11,131 nucleotides of DNA, taken from positions 1 to 11,131 of the forward strand of contig JAFXYU010000106.1 in assembly GCA_017541565.1 (NCBI GenBank). The letters run 5' to 3'. A program made the position numbers and the translations under genes. The DNA comes from a bacterium. GTDB lineage: Bacteria; Cyanobacteriota; Vampirovibrionia; Gastranaerophilales; Gastranaerophilaceae. Shown here one piece after another: positions 1 through 6,304 of the stretch; positions within the stretch are counted from its first letter, which is position 1, and each line of letters begins with the position of its first letter. The notes under the pieces were generated by a model. That model saw only the letters and a program-made list of their open reading frames with translations, was not told the origin of the DNA and made no database searches.

Positions 1-93
1 CATGAAATTCTTGAAAAAATATCAAAAAGTCAATTATTATCAGAAAAAAATTCAAGGACAGCAAATTTGTTTAAAAAATTAACTGGTCAATAA
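1..93 (+). CDS. C-terminal end of an unidentified protein (partial)
   Basis: Frame 1 is open from the first base to a TAA at 91-93. It encodes 30 residues that begin HEILEKISKSQ and end in NLFKKLTGQ. The tail is polar and Lys/Ser-rich, with no recognisable motif. It lies 45 bases before obg on the same strand, so it may be the preceding gene of the same transcription unit. Too little is visible to name a family. The reading frame is short, but it ends just before a well-supported gene and there is no competing frame. Confidence 0.5.
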   Translation, partial: HEILEKISKSQLLSEKNSRTANLFKKLTGQ

Positions 94-138
94 GTTATAA
101 ATATTAAGGTGTAAACTAAGGGATTAATATTTTATAAA

Positions 139-1440
139 ATGGTAAAGTTCTTAGATAAAGCAAAAATAAGAGTAATCTCAGGTCATGGCGGAAACGGCAT
201 GGTAGCTTGGCGTAGAGAAAAATATGTTGATAAAGGAGGCCCTGCAGGCGGTGATGGCGGACGCGGGGGCGACATTTATTTTGTGGCTGACGAAAATATG
301 TCAACTCTTTTGGACTTTAAAATTAAATCCGTATACAAAGCCGATCGTGGAGAAAACGGTGGTATTAAAGGAATGCATGGCGCCTGTGCCAAAGATTTGT
401 ATATTAGAGTTCCTATGGGGACGATGGTAAGAGATACCAAAACAGGAAAGATTATAGCGGATTTTACGGAAAATGATCAAACTATTCTAATTGCAAAGGG
501 CGGAAGAGGCGGAAGAGGAAATGCACGCTTTGCAACTGCACAAAAGCGCGCCCCGCAGTTTTGTGAACCCGGAGAACCGGGGATAGAAAGAATTTTGGAG
601 TTGGAACTTAAACTTATTGCCGATGTCGGACTTTTAGGTATGCCGAATGCCGGAAAGTCTACTTTTATCAGTGCAGTCAGTTCCGCTAAACCAAAAATTG
701 CAGATTATCCGTTCACTACTCTTGTACCAAATTTGGGTGTGGTAAAAAAATCAGATGGCGGTTCTTATGTTATTGCGGATATTCCCGGACTTATTGAGGG
801 GGCGTCCGAAGGTGTAGGGCTGGGGCATGAATTTTTGAGACATGTTGAAAGATGTCGTTTTCTTATTCATATAATTGATTTGACAACCGAAAACCCGATT
901 GATAATTACAAAATTATTAATAATGAACTAAAAAAACATTCACAACATTTGGGAAATCTTTATCAGATAACTGTTTTAAACAAAATTGATTCCGTACCGG
1001 AAGAAGATATTGAAAAATATAAAAAAGAGTTTTCAAAGTTGTCAAATGATGTATTTGCAATTTCTGCCGTTACTCGTCAGGGGGTAGAAGAACTTTTGTA
1101 TTTTATTGAAAAGAAGGTTGATGAAATTCCAAAACCGATATTTGAGATTGAAGTTGAAGAGGACGAAGGTGCATTTGATAATGATGACAGTTCTTTTGAA
1201 ATAAATAAAATTGCAAAAGATGCCTTTATAATAAACGGCGGTAAAATTAATCGTTTGGCTTCCGTTACAGATTCAAGGAACACAGAGCAGGTAATCAGAC
1301 TGCAGAATATTTTAAAAGGTATGGGTGTGTTTGATGAACTTAAAAAATTCGGTCTTAAAAATGGCGATGTTGTAATTTTAGGGCATTTAGAACTTGCTTA
1401 TTATGATGATGAGTTTTGGGGTGATGAAGCAAAAGGCTAG
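139..1440 (+). CDS. obg: Obg/CgtA GTPase, 50S ribosome assembly
   Basis: This is the essential GTPase of late large-subunit assembly, also linked in the family to ppGpp binding and the stringent response. The 433 residues show the full three-domain layout. The Gly-rich Obg fold covers roughly residues 1-158 (start MVKFLDKAKIRV, then GGNG and GGRGG repeats). The G domain has the P-loop GMPNAGKST at 167-175, the G3 motif DIPG at 214-217, the G4 motif NKID at 281-284 and the G5 Ser-Ala at 309-310. An acidic linker near 340-352 leads to the OCT domain to residue 433. The length is typical and all nucleotide-binding motifs are intact. The ATG at 139 matches the family N terminus. Its Shine-Dalgarno is poor: the nearest purine run, AAGGGA at 118-123, is about 15 bases away. 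tadA follows after 39 bases. Confidence 0.97.
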   Translation: MVKFLDKAKIRVISGHGGNGMVAWRREKYVDKGGPAGGDGGRGGDIYFVADENMSTLLDFKIKSVYKADRGENGGIKGMHGACAKDLYIRVPMGTMVRDTKTGKIIADFTENDQTILIAKGGRGGRGNARFATAQKRAPQFCEPGEPGIERILELELKLIADVGLLGMPNAGKSTFISAVSSAKPKIADYPFTTLVPNLGVVKKSDGGSYVIADIPGLIEGASEGVGLGHEFLRHVERCRFLIHIIDLTTENPIDNYKIINNELKKHSQHLGNLYQITVLNKIDSVPEEDIEKYKKEFSKLSNDVFAISAVTRQGVEELLYFIEKKVDEIPKPIFEIEVEEDEGAFDNDDSSFEINKIAKDAFIINGGKINRLASVTDSRNTEQVIRLQNILKGMGVFDELKKFGLKNGDVVILGHLELAYYDDEFWGDEAKG

Positions 1441-1479
1441 TTAAATATTTGATTAAATAGAGGTAAAATAGGGCTGAAA

Positions 1480-1902
1480 ATGCTTAATGCAATAAACGAA
1501 GCGAGAAATTGTAAAAATGATATTCCGGTAGGGTGTGTGATAAAAAAAGACGGTAAAATAATAGCGTCTGCTCATAATAAGCGGGAGGAACTGAATGATA
1601 TCACTGCTCATGCAGAAATCCTTGCTATAAAAGAGGCTCAAAAAGTATTAAATTCATCAAGACTTAATGACTGTGAAATGTATGTTACACTTGAACCTTG
1701 TCCTATGTGCGCATGGGCTGTTTTGCAATCCGGAATAAAAACTCTTTATTTCGGAGCATATAATGCTCAATATGGCGGAGTCGAGTCAGTAGTAAATTTG
1801 CCTAAAATTTCAAATTCAAAAATTAAAATCTATGGCGGGATAATGGAAGAAGAGTGTAGTATAATTTTGAATGAGTTTTTTAGAGAATTGAGAAGTAAAT
1901 GA
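1480..1902 (+). CDS. tadA: tRNA-specific adenosine deaminase (A34 to inosine)
   Basis: The enzyme is a zinc deaminase that converts the wobble adenosine of tRNA-Arg(ACG) to inosine. The 140 residues carry the cytidine-deaminase-fold signature: H44-A45-E46 (zinc ligand and proton-shuttling Glu) and P73-C74-P-M-C77, which gives the two Cys ligands. The stretch VLQSGIKTLYFGAYN after it is TadA-like rather than cytidine- or guanine-deaminase-like. The N terminus is short: family members usually carry a few more residues before the helix that starts here at MLNAINEA. The frame stays open upstream to a TGA at 1450-1452. AGAGGT at 1459-1464 sits 9 bases before an in-frame CTG (1474), while AGGG at 1470-1473 sits 6 bases before the chosen ATG. 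The ATG remains the simplest start. The TGA stop overlaps the next start (ATGA). Confidence 0.93.
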   Translation: MLNAINEARNCKNDIPVGCVIKKDGKIIASAHNKREELNDITAHAEILAIKEAQKVLNSSRLNDCEMYVTLEPCPMCAWAVLQSGIKTLYFGAYNAQYGGVESVVNLPKISNSKIKIYGGIMEEECSIILNEFFRELRSK

Positions 1903-2681
1903 TAACCAAAGGCGAACTTGACAAACTTGCTGAAAAGTATGAAAACGAAAATTTTATAAAAGAAGATCCGGTTCAATTTATACATATGTGGAAAACAAAG
2001 GAAGATATTGAACTTGCCGGATTTATTGCTTCTTTGTTTGCTTACGGTAACAGAAAAATCTTTATATCGAAACTCAATAATTTGTTTTTCCGTTCAGGAA
2101 ATGATTTATCAGGTTATATAAAAAACGGTGATTTTAATAATTTGAAAGGTTTTGAATATCGGTTTTCCAAAGATTTTGATATTATTCCGGTATTTGATAT
2201 TTTACACATTCTTTATGCTGAAACTAAAGGTCTGGAAGAACTGTTTAATTATAATTTTCTTGAAGATAGAGGGGAAGACTATGACCATTTTCTAAATGGT
2301 GTTGTCGAATATTTTTATGCACGAGCGCCAAAGAATGCCGGACACGGGTTTTATCACATGATACCAAATCCGCAAAATGGCGGTGCAATGAAACGGATGA
2401 ATATGTTTTTGAGATGGATGGTGAGGAAATCTCCGGTTGATGCGGGTATATGGGATTTCATGAAACCAAAGGATTTATACATTCCTCTTGATGTTCATGT
2501 AGCAAGGCTATCCCGTCAAATGGGACTTCTGACCAGAAAATCTAATGATTACAGGGCTGTGAAAGAACTTATGGAAAATCTGAAAAAGTTTTCGCCTGAT
2601 GATCCTGTAAAATATGATTTCGCAATGTTTGCTTTTGGTGTAGAATTAAATAAAGAAAAGATGGAGCAAAAAAATGATTAA
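1899..2681 (+). CDS. TIGR02757/DUF2400 family protein, function unknown
   Basis: The 260 residues match what I recall of the TIGR02757 (DUF2400) family, best known from Bacteroidetes and spirochaetes. Diagnostic stretches are DPVQF at 23-27, DIELAGFIASLFAYGNRK at 36-53, MKRMNMFLRWMVRK around 164-176 and IPLDVHVARLSRQMGLL around 195-211, followed by a C-terminal segment with DDPVKYDFAMFAFGV. No biochemical role is established that I know of. The segment around D198 resembles the catalytic Asp strand of helix-hairpin-helix DNA glycosylases (see findings), so a DNA-repair role is conceivable but unproven. The protein is soluble, with no signal peptide or membrane segment. Its start overlaps the tadA stop by four bases (ATGA) and its end overlaps the next gene by eight, so the three genes are probably translated in a coupled way. 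Confidence 0.88.
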   Translation: MITKGELDKLAEKYENENFIKEDPVQFIHMWKTKEDIELAGFIASLFAYGNRKIFISKLNNLFFRSGNDLSGYIKNGDFNNLKGFEYRFSKDFDIIPVFDILHILYAETKGLEELFNYNFLEDRGEDYDHFLNGVVEYFYARAPKNAGHGFYHMIPNPQNGGAMKRMNMFLRWMVRKSPVDAGIWDFMKPKDLYIPLDVHVARLSRQMGLLTRKSNDYRAVKELMENLKKFSPDDPVKYDFAMFAFGVELNKEKMEQKND

Positions 2682-3354
2682 GAATTTTAATTCAAAGAAA
2701 TTTTTTATACTGTTAACAATTGTTTGTTTGTTGTTTCTTATACTGGTTATAAATGCATTTATGTATCTGCCGCAAAATTCAGTCAATGAGGATATTGCCA
2801 TAAACAGAGAAAATGCCGTAAATCGTCAAATTGCTTCAAACGAAAATGAACAGCAAGAAGAAACTCAACAAACAGCGGAAGAAGAAAAACCGCAAAAGAC
2901 TTTGAACGTGAAACTTCCAAAAGATGAGGTTGATATAATTGAACTCGACTCACCTCCGGGGGTAAATGTATCGCAAGAGGAATCTGCTACGATTGAAGTA
3001 GCGGAAAAAGAACTTTCTTCTGAAGAAAAGGCAGAGGGAATTTTAAAAGAGGCTGCTAATTTCAGAGCATCAAAACAGTATATAAAAGCCCTTGATGAAT
3101 ATCAGAAAGTTCTCACTGAAACAACGGATATTAATATTAAGGCTTCCGCGTATGACGGAATAGCCAGCCTGTACGCTATTAATAAGCGTTATGGAACGGC
3201 ACTTACTTATGCAATAAAGGCATATAACATGTTTCCGACATCTCAAAGAGAAATGACTCTTGCAAGACTTTATTATAAAACCGGTGATATTGCGAAAGCG
3301 ACGCAAAGAGTGAACAATATTTTGAGACGCGAGTTTGCGGATGATAAATGGTAA
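2674..3354 (+). CDS. Membrane-anchored TPR protein
   Basis: I do not recognise a named family. The 226 residues begin with a short basic stretch (MIKNFNSKK). A single hydrophobic segment of about 22 residues (10-31) follows and reads as an uncleaved anchor with the rest outside the membrane. Residues 35-115 are a low-complexity linker rich in Glu, Gln and Asn. About three TPR-like helical pairs follow (roughly 119-150, 155-187 and 189-222), with typical spacing such as KALDEYQKVL and LARLYYKTGDIAKATQ. TPRs usually mediate protein-protein contacts, so a scaffold or envelope-assembly role is an inference only. A good Shine-Dalgarno, GGAG at 2663-2666, lies 7 bases before the ATG and inside the preceding gene. 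It overlaps that gene by eight bases and sits directly before pheA. Confidence 0.85.
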   Translation: MIKNFNSKKFFILLTIVCLLFLILVINAFMYLPQNSVNEDIAINRENAVNRQIASNENEQQEETQQTAEEEKPQKTLNVKLPKDEVDIIELDSPPGVNVSQEESATIEVAEKELSSEEKAEGILKEAANFRASKQYIKALDEYQKVLTETTDINIKASAYDGIASLYAINKRYGTALTYAIKAYNMFPTSQREMTLARLYYKTGDIAKATQRVNNILRREFADDKW

Positions 3355-3370
3355 TTAATGATAAGTGATA

Positions 3371-4246
3371 ATGGTTATGAAAGAAGAAATTTTAGATAAA
3401 GCAAAGATTAAAAAGTTATTATTTTTAGGCCCGAAAGGCTCTTACAGTGATTTTGCCAAGGATAAGTTTGTATCAGCATTTGAACTTGATTGTGTGAGTA
3501 CAAATATCAAATCTATTTCGGGCGTAATAAAAGCACTTAAGGATGAGAACTCCGAAGATATAGTAGCGGTTATACCGATTGAAAATTCAATTGAGGGTAT
3601 CGTAAGAGAAACCCTTGATAATTTGTCTTCTTTAAAAAAGGAAGGAATAAAGATTATTGCGGAAACTACTATGAACGTAAAACACGCACTCTTAGGATAT
3701 GCGGATAAAAAATCACAAATTAAGATTGTTCGTTCTCATCCGCAAGCACTTGCACAGTGCAAGCACTATTTGCAGGCAAATTTTCCGGATACTTTGATAG
3801 AGGAAGCGACTCTTTCGACATCCGCTGCAATCCGTTCTTTAACGGGAAAAGAGAAAAATGTCGCGGCAATCGGGAGTGTAGAATGTGCTAAAATGTATAG
3901 CATTCCTGTTATAGAAGAAGAAATAAATGATGAGGAAAATAATCAAACAAGATTTATTCTTCTCGGGAAATTTCTTGCCCCGCAGACAGGGAAAGACAAA
4001 ACAAGTATTACTTTTTCCACCGAAAATAAAGCAGGTGCGTTGAGCAGAGTTCTGGCAATTTTGGATAAATACGGACTTAATATGTCATATATTGATTCCC
4101 GTCCTTCTAAGAAAGAACTGGGCGAGTATGTTTTTTATATAGATTTTGAAGGACATATTGCGGATGAAAAGGTTATAAACGCATTTGAAGAAATAAAACC
4201 CATGTCCAAAATGTTTTATGTAATCGGTTCGTATCACTCCGTCTAA
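3371..4246 (+). CDS. pheA: Prephenate dehydratase (PDT-ACT), phenylalanine synthesis
   Basis: The enzyme converts prephenate to phenylpyruvate. The PDT domain spans about residues 12-195 and begins KLLFLGPKGSYSDFA. It contains PIENSIEG at 69-76, SHPQALAQC at 122-130 and the catalytic T193-R194-F195 motif. A C-terminal ACT domain (about 210-288) carries GALSRVL at 222-228 and the DSRPS motif at 242-246, the usual site for phenylalanine, so feedback inhibition is expected. There is no chorismate mutase domain, so this is the monofunctional form and needs a mutase elsewhere. The start is uncertain: GTG at 3365, ATG at 3371 and ATG at 3377 are all in frame and none has a clear Shine-Dalgarno. Residue numbers here count from 3371. 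The previous gene ends 16 bases upstream, suggesting cotranscription. Confidence 0.95.
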   Translation: MVMKEEILDKAKIKKLLFLGPKGSYSDFAKDKFVSAFELDCVSTNIKSISGVIKALKDENSEDIVAVIPIENSIEGIVRETLDNLSSLKKEGIKIIAETTMNVKHALLGYADKKSQIKIVRSHPQALAQCKHYLQANFPDTLIEEATLSTSAAIRSLTGKEKNVAAIGSVECAKMYSIPVIEEEINDEENNQTRFILLGKFLAPQTGKDKTSITFSTENKAGALSRVLAILDKYGLNMSYIDSRPSKKELGEYVFYIDFEGHIADEKVINAFEEIKPMSKMFYVIGSYHSV

Positions 4247-4273
4247 ACGTCTGATATATGGTATTTTGCCCTA

Positions 4274-4292
4274 TTGTTAAGTTTTGTAACAA
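4274..4292. repeat. Perfect 6-bp inverted repeat (TTGTTA...TAACAA)
   Basis: TTGTTA at 4274-4279 and TAACAA at 4287-4292 are exact inverted copies separated by 7 bases. It lies in the 119-base gap between pheA and the coiled-coil gene, about 75 bases before the latter's ATG. It has no GC-rich stem or T-run, so it is a poor terminator. It could be a regulator binding site or chance in AT-rich DNA. Confidence 0.3.
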
Positions 4293-4304
4293 ATTATTCT
4301 GCTT

Positions 4305-4339
4305 TTGAAATTACATATTTTTTAAATACTTTATATATA
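4305..4339 (+). promoter_or_regulatory. Candidate promoter for the 330-residue coiled-coil gene (weak)
   Basis: TTGAAA at 4305-4310 is a 5/6 match to a -35 box. The best -10-like hexamer at normal spacing is only TACTTT (4327-4332, 16 bases), while TATATA-type sequence at 4332-4339 is too far away at 21 or more bases. The region is strongly AT-rich and sits before a gene with its own good Shine-Dalgarno (AGGA at 4354-4357, 8 bases before the ATG). A promoter here is likely from layout, but the exact boxes are not secure. Confidence 0.3.
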
Positions 4340-4365
4340 TGTAAGACGAAGATAGGAATAGTAAG

Positions 4366-5358
4366 ATGACAACACCATACGGACGACAATATCTTAATAT
4401 GTACCTGAATCAAGCAAATCCTTTTGCGATGACAGGAATGTCCGGTTTCGGTATCAGCGGCTATTCATCTAACTATTGTCTGGGTGCAACGGTTGCACAA
4501 TATGGAATGGGTATTGCAAGCATATTCACACAAGCATTAATTTGCAGAATGTCTGAATCGAGAAATGCCGGCGGAAATTATGGCGGCGGCGGTGGCGGCA
4601 GTTATAAATCAGATATTGAAACAAAAGTTGAAAAACAACTTGATCTTTTGGGTGAAGAATATGATGTAAATAACTATACAACTGCTAAAGTAGAACAAAA
4701 ATACGATGACGCTGTAAATTTGGCAAATGAAAATATTAATACACTCAAAGGAAAAATAACTACTGATAAAACCTCTTTGGCATCATTGAGCAATGATATT
4801 GATGCTAAAAAAGCAGATTTGGCAAAAATTCAAGATAAAGAAAGTACAGAGTATTATCAGTTAGAAAGAGAAATCAAAAATTTAGAAGAAAATTACACTA
4901 AGTTAAAAGCAAGTATTGAAGCAAATGAAGCCAAATTGGCAGATGGCGGCGAACTTGCAAATGCAAAAAAATCGGCAGTTGAAGCACAAAGCAATAGAAG
5001 ACAACAAATCGAAAATGCAAAAGCAGAACTTGGCAAATTAATACCAAAACTAAAAGAAGAAAAAGCAAATCCTGTTACTATGGACGCTGAACTTAACTAT
5101 TCGGATGGTAATTGGCTGCAAAGAATCGGCGGCGGCAAGAACGCTCAAGCAAGACAAGCAATCAGAGACTTTAGAAAAGCAAAACAAGACTATGATGCTA
5201 TGCCGGATGGTCCTATGAAAGACGAAGAATTAAAAAATCTTAAAGAAATTGCAAATAAGGCCCTTACTACAACAGATACTTGTGATATCAAAAATCTTGA
5301 TGGTAGTGTAAAATCAGGTCTTGCATTCATCAGAAATTGGTATGATATTCAAAAATAA
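4366..5358 (+). CDS. Coiled-coil protein with Gly/Met-rich N terminus, function unknown
   Basis: I do not recognise a characterised family. The N-terminal 65 residues are rich in Tyr, Met, Gly and small residues (NPFAMTGMSGFG near 18-29, YCLGATVAQYG near 37-47). They are moderately hydrophobic but have no basic signal-peptide start. A Gly-rich hinge follows at 69-78, including a run of six Gly. Residues 85-235 are strongly charged with heptad-like helical character, which suggests a long coiled coil (for example KKADLAKIQDK and LEREIKNLEENYTKLK). The C-terminal 90 residues contain GNWLQRIGGGKNAQARQAI and end in IRNWYDIQK. Cys occurs only at 38, 60 and 306. The gene is more A-rich than its neighbours. 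It has its own upstream gap, a good Shine-Dalgarno (AGGA at 4354-4357) and an intrinsic terminator, so it is probably expressed alone. I believe similar N-terminal modules occur in gut Melainabacteria, but could not check. A structural or surface role is speculation. Confidence 0.85.
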   Translation: MTTPYGRQYLNMYLNQANPFAMTGMSGFGISGYSSNYCLGATVAQYGMGIASIFTQALICRMSESRNAGGNYGGGGGGSYKSDIETKVEKQLDLLGEEYDVNNYTTAKVEQKYDDAVNLANENINTLKGKITTDKTSLASLSNDIDAKKADLAKIQDKESTEYYQLEREIKNLEENYTKLKASIEANEAKLADGGELANAKKSAVEAQSNRRQQIENAKAELGKLIPKLKEEKANPVTMDAELNYSDGNWLQRIGGGKNAQARQAIRDFRKAKQDYDAMPDGPMKDEELKNLKEIANKALTTTDTCDIKNLDGSVKSGLAFIRNWYDIQK

Positions 5359-5409
5359 CAACAAATATTTTTTATTATAACCCCATCTTACATCTTACAA
5401 AATTTACCG

Positions 5410-5435
5410 GCCGGCGTATATGTCGGCTTTTTTTT
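5410..5435 (+). terminator. Intrinsic (Rho-independent) terminator
   Basis: GCCGGC at 5410-5415 pairs with GTCGGC at 5422-5427 (six pairs, one of them G-U). A loop of about six bases separates the arms, and a run of eight T follows at 5428-5435. It lies 51 bases after the coiled-coil gene and points on the plus strand. On the minus strand the hairpin is followed by CGGTAAATTTTG rather than a T-run, so it should act mainly in one direction. Its last two T bases are part of the dgkA stop codon on the other strand. Confidence 0.88.
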
Positions 5436-5808
5436 ATATAAGCGGAATAAGTTTACTTCCAAACAGTATCAATCCGACAAGAATGCTGACAAAGGTTGCA
5501 AACATTACCGCACCTGCAGAGATATCCTTTGCCATACCAACCATCCTTGAGTATCGGTTATGGTAAATTGAATCAAGTGCAAATTCGATTGCTGTATTAA
5601 GCATTTCCGTAACAATAACAAGTGCTATTACGAAAAGCAGGATACAAAATTCAACAGCAGAAAATTTTAAGTACAAAGCAGCAAAAATAACAAGAGTTGC
5701 AATTATAACATGAATTCTTATATTAATTTCGCTTCTGACTGCAAGATTGAAACCCTTTCTTGCATTTTTGAACGTGTTATTAAAACCCTGTGACTTAAAT
5801 TTGCTCAT
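5434..5808 (-). CDS. dgkA: DgkA-family kinase (undecaprenol or diacylglycerol kinase)
   Basis: This is a small integral-membrane kinase that phosphorylates undecaprenol or diacylglycerol with ATP, feeding the lipid-carrier pool or recycling diacylglycerol. The 124 residues have the family length and three membrane helices (about 33-48, 52-72 and 97-118) after an amphipathic N terminus. The signature E68-MLN71-TAIE75-FALD79 and AKDISAGAV at 93-101 (K94, D95) hold the family active-site residues. E27 in RSEINIRIH is a further likely metal-site residue. Which lipid is used cannot be told from sequence; genes in this neighbourhood are often undecaprenol kinases. The start overlaps the ybeY end by 14 bases, and GGGAG lies 8 bases before the ATG, inside ybeY. 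It is the last gene of the minus-strand operon. Confidence 0.95.
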   Translation of the reverse strand: MSKFKSQGFNNTFKNARKGFNLAVRSEINIRIHVIIATLVIFAALYLKFSAVEFCILLFVIALVIVTEMLNTAIEFALDSIYHNRYSRMVGMAKDISAGAVMFATFVSILVGLILFGSKLIPLI

Positions 5809-6304
5809 AATTTATACTCCCGAGTGCCAACTTTTGTTCTTGTATTACAAAATTATATTCTTCTTCCGTTTGATGGTCAAACCCCAAAAGATGCATAAGT
5901 CCGTGACTGATTAAGAAAAACAACTCCTGTTCTTTATTTTTAGAATTGCTTATATCTCTGTTTGCACCTTCTATAACTTTATCCAGCGCAATAACAATTT
6001 CTCCGAGGTTAATTTCACCGTCAAAAACGAAACTGTTTTCATCATCTGCAAAAATAGCAAAAGTAATGATATCCGCAGGATAATCTTTGTTACGGTAATC
6101 TCTGTTTAACTCTTGAGTTTTAACAGAATCACAAAAAACTATATCAAGCGAAATTGTGTCATAATCTTCACCCGCAAGACAAGATTTTTCTCCGAGAGTT
6201 TGAATATAGAATCCCAGCATCTTTCGGGTTTTTTCAATAACATCTTTTTCGTCTATTGCCCAGTTTTTATAGAGATTATCCGTAAAAATGTTAATTGTTG
6301 CCAT
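5795..6304 (-). CDS. ybeY: YbeY endoribonuclease, 16S rRNA 3' maturation
   Basis: This is a zinc-dependent single-strand endoribonuclease needed for 16S rRNA 3'-end processing and ribosome quality control. The 169 residues have normal family length. The metal site is H134-GLM-H138-LLGFD-H144, the canonical HxxxHxxGxxH form. The conserved preceding block is LNRDYRNKDYPADIITF around 66-82. The family usually reads TDVLSF at its end, so ADIITF is a mild variant. EINLGEIVIA near 97-106 is also typical. The start codon lies inside the pgpH end (14-base overlap) and the stop overlaps dgkA by 14 bases, so translational coupling along pgpH-ybeY-dgkA is likely. The upstream Shine-Dalgarno is weak (GAGAAC about 7 bases before the ATG). 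Confidence 0.96.
   Translation of the reverse strand: MATINIFTDNLYKNWAIDEKDVIEKTRKMLGFYIQTLGEKSCLAGEDYDTISLDIVFCDSVKTQELNRDYRNKDYPADIITFAIFADDENSFVFDGEINLGEIVIALDKVIEGANRDISNSKNKEQELFFLISHGLMHLLGFDHQTEEEYNFVIQEQKLALGSINYEQI

Noticed and set aside
224..430. Plus-strand frame inside obg in a different register
   Set aside because: It is fully nested in obg and has no recognisable protein features.
4573..4599. Run of GGC/GGT codons as a possible slippage or phase-variation tract
   Set aside because: The codons are mixed and the run is short and interrupted. It simply encodes the Gly hinge and the frame is intact through to a normal stop.
5384..5397. Tandem CATCTTA x2 between the coiled-coil gene and its terminator
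   Set aside because: Only two 7-base copies in AT-rich spacer; likely chance and no array structure.
5410..5435. Bidirectional terminator serving dgkA as well
   Set aside because: On the minus strand the stem is followed by CGGTAAATTTTG and not by a T-run, so it is supported only for the plus-strand gene.
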